A stretch of DNA of 5,864 nt, taken from the NCBI GenBank assembly GCA_947259435.1, contig CAMYMP010000060.1, positions 1 through 5,864 of the forward strand, read 5' to 3'. This document shows positions 1 to 5,353 of this stretch, one piece after another. Positions within the stretch are counted from its first letter, which is position 1. Every line of letters begins with the position of its first letter. Under the pieces are notes generated by a model. That model searched no databases. It worked only from the letters and a program-made list of their open reading frames with translations, and was not told the DNA's origin. The DNA comes from an uncultured Woeseiaceae bacterium. Its GTDB lineage: Bacteria; Pseudomonadota; Gammaproteobacteria; Woeseiales; Woeseiaceae. The translations under genes and the position numbers were made by a program.

Positions 1-1147
1 ACTGTTCCAGTTCATCTCGGTCGGCACGCCGCCGGACGAGGACGGCTCGGCCGATCTCCAGCACGTACTGGCCGTCGCGCGCGCGATCGGCGAGCACATG
101 GATGACTATCGCATCGTTGTCGACAAATCGACGGTGCCTGTGGGCACGGCCGACAAGGTCAAGGCCGAGATCCAGTCCAGGCTCGCCAAACGCAACAAGT
201 CGATCGAGTTCGACGTGGTCTCGAACCCGGAATTTCTCAAAGAAGGGGCCGCGATCAGCGATTTCATGAAGCCCGATCGCATCATTGTCGGTACCGACAA
301 TCCGCGGACGACGGAACTGCTGCGCACGCTGTATGAGCCGTTCAATCGCAACCATGACCGTGTCATCAGCATGGACATACGCTCGGCCGAGCTGACCAAG
401 TATGCGGCGAACGCCATGCTCGCGACCAAGATCAGCTTCATGAATGAACTCGCGAACATCGCGGAAAAAATGGGTGCGGATATCGAGCACGTGCGCGTTG
501 GCATCGGCTCGGATCCGCGCATCGGTTATCACTTCATCTACCCGGGCGCCGGCTACGGCGGCTCGTGCTTCCCCAAGGATGTCAGGGCGCTGGCACGGTC
601 GGCGGCAAGCGAGGGCTACACGGCGCAGCTTCTCGATGCGGTCGAAGAGGTGAACAACCGGCAGAAGCACCGGGTATTCGACAAGATCAGGACGCACTAC
701 GACGGCAAGCTGGCGGGCAAAACGATTGCTTTATGGGGCCTGTCGTTCAAGCCCCGTACGGACGACATGCGCGAGGCGCCAAGTCGGGTGCTCATGGAAG
801 CCTTGTGGGACGCCGGCGCCACGGTGCGGGCTTACGACCCCGAGGCGATGGACGCGACGAGAAAGCTCTATCCGCACCAGAAAGGGCTCGAACTCTGCGA
901 ATCGGCCCACCATGCCCTCGAGGGCGCGGATGCACTCGCCATCATCACCGAATGGCAGGAATTCCGCAGCCCGGATTTCCCGGCCCTCAAGGATTCACTG
1001 GCGGATGCCGTAATCTTCGATGGCCGCAATCTTTACGAGCCGGACATCGTCGGGCATTTCGGGCTGCAGTACTACGCAATAGGGCGCGGGCACGATATGA
1101 TCGCGAACCCTAAGCACGGGCGCCGCAAAGAAGACAAGGTGTCGTAG
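1..1147 (+). CDS. ugd: UDP-glucose 6-dehydrogenase, 5'-truncated by window edge
   Basis: Oxidises UDP-glucose to UDP-glucuronate with two NAD+ in the cytoplasm, giving the uronic-acid donor for surface polysaccharides. The frame is open from base 2, well upstream of the first visible ATG (98). The residues before that ATG ([19 protein letters not shown]) are typical family sequence, so 98 is an internal Met. About 381 residues are visible; the N-terminal Rossmann GxGxxG segment, roughly 75-80 residues, is outside the window. Visible landmarks, numbered from base 2: the [10 protein letters not shown] segment, [22 protein letters not shown] with the expected Lys133 and Asn137, and [10 protein letters not shown] with catalytic Cys189. 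The Lys-to-Cys distance (56) equals that in human UGDH. The C-terminal UDP-binding domain begins near [25 protein letters not shown] sequence at about 722. The motif around the Cys ([14 protein letters not shown]) favours UDP-glucose over GDP-mannose dehydrogenase (AlgD). It sits 32 bases ahead of the manC-type gene and probably shares its transcript. Confidence 0.95.
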   Translation, partial: LFQFISVGTPPDEDGSADLQHVLAVARAIGEHMDDYRIVVDKSTVPVGTADKVKAEIQSRLAKRNKSIEFDVVSNPEFLKEGAAISDFMKPDRIIVGTDNPRTTELLRTLYEPFNRNHDRVISMDIRSAELTKYAANAMLATKISFMNELANIAEKMGADIEHVRVGIGSDPRIGYHFIYPGAGYGGSCFPKDVRALARSAASEGYTAQLLDAVEEVNNRQKHRVFDKIRTHYDGKLAGKTIALWGLSFKPRTDDMREAPSRVLMEALWDAGATVRAYDPEAMDATRKLYPHQKGLELCESAHHALEGADALAIITEWQEFRSPDFPALKDSLADAVIFDGRNLYEPDIVGHFGLQYYAIGRGHDMIANPKHGRRKEDKVS

Positions 1148-1179
1148 CCGCGCGGCTTGCGGCGCATGGACTGATCGTT

Positions 1180-2607
1180 ATGAGCAAAATTCTCCCCGTC
1201 ATCCTCTCGGGCGGACCCGGTAGCCGGCTTTGGCCCGCTTCCGTGTCGATGTACCCGAAGCAACTCCTGCCGCTTGTCGACGGCAAGACCACGCTGCTGC
1301 AAAACACAGTGGGTCGACTGGGAGGTATGGCGGATGCCGCAGAGGAATGCTACGTCATCTGCAACGAAGCTCATCGCTTCCTGGTTGCGGAGCAGCTGCG
1401 CGACATTGCTCAGCCAGCCCGGATCGTCCTCGAGCCCGAGGGTCGCAATACGGCACCGGCGGTGGCGCTGGCGGCGTTTCTGGCTGCCGAAGCCGACGCC
1501 GATACGCTTTTGCTCGTCATGCCGGCCGACCACGTGATCAAGGATGTGCAGGCGTTTCAGGCCGCCGTGGTTCGCGGCGTCGAAGCCGCGCTGGACGGCA
1601 AACTCGTGACCTTCGGCATCGTGCCGGCGCACCCGGAAACGGGCTACGGTTACATCAAAGCGACGCCGCACGGTGAGGCGGCCGTGCCCGTCGAGTCGTT
1701 CGTCGAGAAACCCGACCTCGAGACCGCTAAAGGCTACGTCGAGGGCGGCAAACACTTCTGGAATAGCGGCATGTTCTTGTTCAGCGCCAGGACGTACCTG
1801 GATGAATTATCGCGATTTGCGCCGAAAATTCACAAAAATGTAGGTAAAAGCGTCAAAAATCCTGAAAAAGGCGAGGATTTCCTGCGTCCTGATGCGCCGC
1901 TGTTCGCGCAGTCGCCGAGTGATTCCATCGACTATGCGGTTATGGAGAAGACGGATCTTGCGATGATGGTGCCGCTCGATGCGGGCTGGAGTGATATTGG
2001 CTCATGGGCGGCCCTGCATGACGTGCGCGATGCCGACGAATCCGGCAATACGATTGACGGCGACGTCGTCACCTATAACTGTCGCGGCACCTTCATTCAG
2101 GCCGAGAGCCAGTTGGTGGCGGCCGTCGGTCTGGAAGACGCAGTGATCGTGCAAACGAAGAACGCGGTCCTTGTCGCGAGTAAGGCGCAGTCACAGGACG
2201 TCAAGCGCATCGTCGACGAACTCAAGAACCAGGACCGGGAAGAGACACAATTGCATCGGCAGGTATTCCGGCCCTGGGGCAGCTACGACAGTCTGGAAAA
2301 CATGGACGGCTGGCAGGTCAAGCGCCTGATCGTCAACCCGGGCGCCGTGCTGTCACTGCAAAAACACGCGCGTCGCGCGGAGCACTGGGTGGTTGTGCGC
2401 GGCAAGGCGCGCATCACAAAAAACGACGATGAGTTCGATCTCGGCGTCAACGAGTCGACCTATATTGCGATCGGAGACGTGCATCGTATCGCCAACCCGT
2501 TTGACGAGCCGGCGCATATCATCGAGGTGCAGTGTGGCGATTACCTCGGCGAGGACGACATCGTGCGCCTCGAGGACAACTACGGCCGGGAGGGGACGAA
2601 CACCTGA
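1180..2607 (+). CDS. manC: Mannose-1-phosphate guanylyltransferase / mannose-6-phosphate isomerase (ManC/AlgA type)
   Basis: Cytoplasmic two-domain enzyme of 475 residues, the usual length for fused ManC/AlgA proteins. The N-terminal nucleotidyltransferase makes GDP-mannose from mannose-1-P and GTP. It shows the signature GGPGSRLWPAS..YPKQ (residues 11-28, Arg16 and Lys27 retained), EGRNTAPA (87-94), MPADH (114-118) and FVEKP (174-178). The C-terminal type II isomerase cupin begins near FRPWGSYDS (363-371) and ends at YLGEDDIVRLEDNYGR. In this cupin the usual HxH reads H396-A-R398, so the second His is Arg, and the usual Pro of the second motif is Ala430. Glu401, His435 and Asn439 are kept. 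Isomerase activity is therefore uncertain, whereas the transferase domain looks intact. The start at 1180 is preceded only by a weak GGA (1168-1170, 9 bases away); the nearer ATG at 1166 is out of frame. It follows ugd by 32 bases and converges on the ompA-like gene. Confidence 0.95.
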   Translation: MSKILPVILSGGPGSRLWPASVSMYPKQLLPLVDGKTTLLQNTVGRLGGMADAAEECYVICNEAHRFLVAEQLRDIAQPARIVLEPEGRNTAPAVALAAFLAAEADADTLLLVMPADHVIKDVQAFQAAVVRGVEAALDGKLVTFGIVPAHPETGYGYIKATPHGEAAVPVESFVEKPDLETAKGYVEGGKHFWNSGMFLFSARTYLDELSRFAPKIHKNVGKSVKNPEKGEDFLRPDAPLFAQSPSDSIDYAVMEKTDLAMMVPLDAGWSDIGSWAALHDVRDADESGNTIDGDVVTYNCRGTFIQAESQLVAAVGLEDAVIVQTKNAVLVASKAQSQDVKRIVDELKNQDREETQLHRQVFRPWGSYDSLENMDGWQVKRLIVNPGAVLSLQKHARRAEHWVVVRGKARITKNDDEFDLGVNESTYIAIGDVHRIANPFDEPAHIIEVQCGDYLGEDDIVRLEDNYGREGTNT

Positions 2608-2616
2608 TTCGTCCCC
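2592..2616. terminator. Perfect 9-bp stem-loop at the end of manC
   Basis: GGGGACGAA (2592-2600) and TTCGTCCCC (2608-2616) are exact inverted complements around a 7-base loop that contains the manC stop codon (2605-2607). The stem can be extended with GCC 2585-2587 against GGC 2617-2619 across a bulge. Neither strand has a T-run after the stem, so it is not a classic intrinsic terminator. It lies between convergent genes and could act in both directions as an mRNA 3'-end barrier or a weak terminator. The stem is seen directly; the function is inferred. Confidence 0.45.
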
Positions 2617-2624
2617 GGCTCACG

Positions 2625-2636
2625 CGATGATCATCG
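2625..2636. repeat. 12-bp perfect palindrome at the end of the ompA-like gene
   Basis: CGATGATCATCG equals its own reverse complement and covers the TGA stop of the minus-strand ompA-like gene (2631-2633). It lies 8 bases past the stem-loop at the end of manC. It has no loop, so it is a poor hairpin. It may be chance or a site for a dimeric protein; no role is assigned. Confidence 0.35.
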
Positions 2637-3890
2637 ATTCAGAATGATCAACTCCACGCGTCTGTTTACCGCTCTGCCCAGCGCCGACGTATTGTCTGCT
2701 ACCGGCCTTGTTTCCCCGTAGCCTTTCGCGGTCAGGTTGCCAGGGTTAACGCCAGCCCCGACGAGGAAATCGCGCACTGATTTCGCACGCCGCTCGGACA
2801 AACTTGCGTTGCTTGCCGCACTGCCGACACTGTCGGTATGCCCGGCGACTTCAACGACGATGTCCGGGTTCTTTCTGAGCGTCGCCGCGGCGTTCCTGAG
2901 AACCTGTTGACTGCCAGGCATGATGCGGTCGGAGTTATTCTCGAAGTTGACACCGGACAGCTCGATAACGTCCCCGATTTCACAGCCGCGAATATCAACC
3001 TGAATACCTGCCGGCGAATTCGGACACTCGTCCAGACGATTGACGACGCCGTCACGATCATCATCGCGTTCACAGCCGTCGGCATCGACTTCTGCGCCGG
3101 CAACCGTGTTCGGGCACTTGTCTCTGTCGTCCGGCACGCCGTCACGGTCGCTGTCTGGCGGGCAGCCAACCGAATTGACCGGTACGCCGGCGGGCGTATC
3201 GGGACAGGCATCGATACCATCGACGACGCCGTCCCCGTCGCTATCCCGTGGGCAGCCGTTGTCATCGACGGCCACGCCTTGCCGCGTGCCGGGGCACCGA
3301 TCCCAGTGATCCATCACGCCGTCGCCGTCGCCGTCGAACTTGGGAGCCGTTTTTCTGACAGGCGTGCCACCGCCGAAGGAAAACTGCAAACCCAATGAGC
3401 CGATAAAATCGGTCAGGTTGTTGTCCGACTCATAGGCGAGGCGCGCCCGGTATTCGCCCCTTATAGAGACGGCGCTTGCGCCGAGTGCCCATCGAAAACC
3501 GAGTCCAAGCGTGCCGGACGCGCGATTCTCATCGCCGGCGCCTTCGAGCTCCGTCCCCAGATAGCCGATGCCCGCCAGAAAATACGGGGCGAACGCGCGA
3601 TCCCGATTCGGGAAGGCCAGCATGTTGAAACTGACATCCAGATGTTTTTGGCCCGGGAAGCCATTGAGGTCGGAATAGCCAAGCGCGCCTTCGAGGGACA
3701 CGTGCTCCGAGACTGCGCGGCCAATGCTGAGTTGACCGCCGGCGACTGAGTCGTCAATATTGCGGTCGCCATCGTCGTCTGTGTACACGGCCATCGGCGC
3801 GATATACCAGTCTTTATCCTGTCCATGCGCTGCTGCCGCAACCAATACAGTAAGTACCATGCATGCGAGCTGGAAAAGGTTCTTTGTCAT
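2631..3890 (-). CDS. OmpA-family outer-membrane protein with thrombospondin type-3 repeats
   Basis: Predicted outer-membrane protein of 419 residues that ties the outer membrane to peptidoglycan. Order of parts: Sec signal peptide (hydrophobic run about 8-22, likely cut near AHG-Q24); a beta-barrel of OmpA/OmpW-like strands (about 26-173) with alternating aromatic residues and a SFGGG end; four 30-residue calcium-binding type thrombospondin-3 repeats (about 186-303); then an OmpA C-terminal domain (about 310-419). The last carries GHTDSVGS and LSERRAKSV. Asp353 and Arg368 match the spacing of E. coli OmpA Asp271 and Arg286, which bind diaminopimelate. It has no lipobox, so it is not a lipoprotein. 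The start at 3890 has GGCGGA upstream and gives a complete signal peptide. It lies convergent to manC and divergent from the phosphomannomutase gene. A close named orthologue cannot be fixed from sequence alone; OprF-like porin or structural protein is the general class. Confidence 0.93.
   Translation of the reverse strand: MTKNLFQLACMVLTVLVAAAAHGQDKDWYIAPMAVYTDDDGDRNIDDSVAGGQLSIGRAVSEHVSLEGALGYSDLNGFPGQKHLDVSFNMLAFPNRDRAFAPYFLAGIGYLGTELEGAGDENRASGTLGLGFRWALGASAVSIRGEYRARLAYESDNNLTDFIGSLGLQFSFGGGTPVRKTAPKFDGDGDGVMDHWDRCPGTRQGVAVDDNGCPRDSDGDGVVDGIDACPDTPAGVPVNSVGCPPDSDRDGVPDDRDKCPNTVAGAEVDADGCERDDDRDGVVNRLDECPNSPAGIQVDIRGCEIGDVIELSGVNFENNSDRIMPGSQQVLRNAAATLRKNPDIVVEVAGHTDSVGSAASNASLSERRAKSVRDFLVGAGVNPGNLTAKGYGETRPVADNTSALGRAVNRRVELIILNR
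2982..3335 (-). repeat. Four thrombospondin type-3 repeats, exact 90-base period
   Basis: Within the ompA-like protein, residues 186-303 contain four units of the form DxDxDGVxDxxDxCPxT..G..VDxxGC. The CP pairs fall at 199, 229, 259 and 289, and the closing Cys at 213, 243, 273 and 303, so the period is exactly 30 residues. Each unit has an Asp-rich calcium-binding loop and two Cys that could pair in the periplasm. The units differ in sequence (for example SDGDGVVDGID against DDRDGVVNRLD), so this is an old, diverged duplication rather than a recent one. It probably forms a stiff linker between barrel and peptidoglycan-binding domain. Confidence 0.9.
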
Positions 3891-3894
3891 TGCG

Positions 3895-3945
3895 CTATTC
3901 CGCCGGGGTAAGGGAGTGAATCTCGGACATCAGCTGCGACGGCAT
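3895..3945 (-). other. Possible 16-codon leader ORF upstream of the ompA-like gene
   Basis: On the minus strand an ATG at 3945 opens MPSQLMSEIHSLTPAE and stops with TAG at 3897-3895, four bases before the ompA-like ATG and in a different frame. It would lie in the predicted 5' leader, and its last codons contain the ompA-like Shine-Dalgarno sequence. No good ribosome binding site precedes its ATG; instead a small hairpin (AGCGG, loop, CCGCT at 3948-3960) sits just upstream. An ORF this short can easily occur by chance, so this is a candidate only. Confidence 0.2.
3899..3904 (-). promoter_or_regulatory. Ribosome binding site of the ompA-like gene
   Basis: Read on the minus strand, GGCGGA lies 8 bases before the ATG at 3890. 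It is the best Shine-Dalgarno match near this start and supports the start that yields the full signal peptide. It also falls inside the last codons of a possible 16-codon leader ORF. Confidence 0.55.
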
Positions 3946-3977
3946 CGAGCGGTCGCCGCTTATCAGAAACCGAGCCG

Positions 3978-4007
3978 ATTATATTGAGAAGAAGAGCGCT
4001 ATGCCAA
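3978..4007 (-). promoter_or_regulatory. Predicted sigma-70 promoter for the ompA-like gene
   Basis: On the minus strand, TTGGCA (4007-4002, 5 of 6 to consensus) is followed after 18 bases by a perfect TATAAT (3983-3978). Transcription would start near 3971, giving a leader of about 80 bases before the ATG at 3890. The -35 box lies within codons 1-3 of the divergent phosphomannomutase gene, and its ribosome binding site lies in the spacer. This is a sequence match only; no start site has been mapped. Confidence 0.6.
3986..3996 (+). promoter_or_regulatory. Purine-rich ribosome binding region of the phosphomannomutase gene
   Basis: GAGAAGAAGAG ends 4 bases before the ATG at 4001. It is A-rich rather than a canonical AGGAGG, but it is the only purine tract near the start. 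The frame upstream is closed by TGA at 3917 and holds no other ATG, so 4001 is the sensible start. No convincing plus-strand promoter was found: TATATT at 3980-3985 has no good -35 and would leave almost no leader. Confidence 0.45.
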
Positions 4008-5353
4008 TAACCATCGACTGCTTCAAAGCTTACGACATTCGGGGCCGAATTCCGGATCAGCTCAACCCCGATGTGGCCTATCGCATCGGCAACGCAACCG
4101 CAGAATTCCTCGACGCCAGGAAGATGGTGCTGGGTCGCGATATCCGGCTGTCCAGCAAGGAACTCGCTGACGCCGTGGCAAGCGGGATCCGCGATACCGG
4201 AGCAGAGGTCATGGACATCGGCCTCGGGGGCACCGAAATGGTCTATTTCGCGACCGACTATCTCGAGGCGGACGGCGGCATCATGGTCACAGCGAGCCAT
4301 AACCCGGCGGATTACAACGGACTCAAGATCGTGCGCGAACAAGCGCGCCCGATCAGCGCGGACTCGGGTCTACAGGATATCCGTGCGCTAGCAGAAGGCG
4401 ATGGACGGAAAGTGGCGAAAAAACGGGGGCTGCACGCGCCGGTCAATACCTTCCAGCCCTACATCGATCACCTGCTGAGCTATGTTGACCTGGCGACGCT
4501 CAAATCCCTCAATCTCGTTGTCAATCCGGGCAACGGTGGGGCCGGCATTGCTTTGGACGGCCTCAAATCCAGGCTGCCATTCGAGCTGATCAAAGTGAAC
4601 TACGATCCAGACGGCACATTTCCGAACGGCATCCCGAATCCCATGTTGCTCGAGAATCAGGCCGTCACGGCCGACGCCGTCGTCGAACACAAAGCCGATA
4701 TGGGCATCGCCTGGGACGGTGACTTCGACCGTTGTTTTCTGTTTGATGAAAACGGCGGTTTCATCGAGGGCTACTACATCGTCGGTCTGCTGGCCGAGAG
4801 CATTCTCAAGAAAAACCCGGGCTCGAAAATCGTCCATGACCCGCGACTGACGTGGAACACACTCGATATCGTAGCCGCGGCCGGCGGTGAAGCCGTGCAG
4901 AGCAAGTCCGGGCATTCATTCATCAAAGAGACGATGCGCAAGGTCGACGGCATTTACGGCGGCGAGATGAGCGCGCACCATTACTTTCGCGAATTCTCTT
5001 ACGCCGACAGCGGCATGATTCCCTGGCTTCTCGTCGCGGAGCTTTTGTCCACGACGGGCAAGTCGTTGTCGGAGCTTGTCGGCGAGCGGCAGGCGAAGTT
5101 CCCGGCGAGCGGGGAGATCAATCGGCAGGTCGAAGATGCGGGGCGCACGCTGGAGAAACTGCACCAGCGATATGCAGCCGAGGCCATCGATGTCGATGAC
5201 ACCGACGGCTACAGCTTCGAGTTCGAGAACTGGCGTTTCAATATTCGCATGTCGAATACCGAGCCGGTCGTGCGGCTCAATGTCGAGAGCCGCGGTGATG
5301 CTGCCTTGATGGAAGACAAGACCAACGAAGTGCTTGGCGTGATGGAGTCCTAG
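4001..5353 (+). CDS. manB: Phosphomannomutase (CpsG/ManB type)
   Basis: Cytoplasmic mutase that interconverts mannose-6-P and mannose-1-P and so supplies the substrate of the ManC-type enzyme for GDP-mannose. Its 450 residues match the usual length of CpsG-type enzymes. All four alpha-D-phosphohexomutase motifs are present: TASHNP with the phosphorylated Ser99, the metal-binding DGDFDR loop (Asp239, Asp241, Asp243), the sugar-binding GEMSAHH (321-327), and the phosphate-binding RMSNTEP (416-422). The opening CFKAYDIRG and the ARPIS segment after the active serine resemble E. coli CpsG more than the AlgC/PGM family, although some activity on glucose phosphates cannot be excluded. It is separated from manC by the oppositely oriented ompA-like gene, so it must have its own promoter or depend on distant read-through. 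Its TAG stop overlaps that of the PEP-CTERM gene. Confidence 0.94.
   Translation: MPITIDCFKAYDIRGRIPDQLNPDVAYRIGNATAEFLDARKMVLGRDIRLSSKELADAVASGIRDTGAEVMDIGLGGTEMVYFATDYLEADGGIMVTASHNPADYNGLKIVREQARPISADSGLQDIRALAEGDGRKVAKKRGLHAPVNTFQPYIDHLLSYVDLATLKSLNLVVNPGNGGAGIALDGLKSRLPFELIKVNYDPDGTFPNGIPNPMLLENQAVTADAVVEHKADMGIAWDGDFDRCFLFDENGGFIEGYYIVGLLAESILKKNPGSKIVHDPRLTWNTLDIVAAAGGEAVQSKSGHSFIKETMRKVDGIYGGEMSAHHYFREFSYADSGMIPWLLVAELLSTTGKSLSELVGERQAKFPASGEINRQVEDAGRTLEKLHQRYAAEAIDVDDTDGYSFEFENWRFNIRMSNTEPVVRLNVESRGDAALMEDKTNEVLGVMES

Noticed and set aside
565..1113. 182-codon plus-strand frame inside ugd
   Set aside because: It overlaps the ugd frame, which carries the catalytic Cys and C-terminal domain; its own translation is low-complexity Arg/Gly-rich with no motif.
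1..1147. GDP-mannose 6-dehydrogenase (AlgD) as an alternative identity, suggested by the AlgA-like neighbour
   Set aside because: The [11 protein letters not shown] and [14 protein letters not shown] motifs fit UDP-glucose dehydrogenase better than AlgD.
1147..1163. GC-rich inverted repeat between ugd and manC
   Set aside because: Only a 5-bp stem (GCCGC/GCGGC) in very GC-rich sequence with no T-run; the 32-base gap fits a co-transcribed pair, so no terminator is called.
1072..1755. 227-codon minus-strand open frame opposite ugd/manC
   Set aside because: It lies antisense to strongly conserved coding sequence, spans a gene boundary and shows no family motif; a typical GC-rich shadow frame.
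3980..3985. TATATT as a plus-strand -10 box for manB
   Set aside because: No acceptable -35 at 16-18 bases, and the transcript would begin inside or after the ribosome binding tract.
3887..4342. 151-codon minus-strand frame across the manB start
   Set aside because: It is antisense to the conserved N-terminus of manB and overlaps the ompA-like promoter and start; the product matches nothing recognisable.
4388..4915. 175-codon minus-strand frame inside manB
   Set aside because: It lies opposite the metal-binding loop region of manB and has no motif of its own; a shadow frame.
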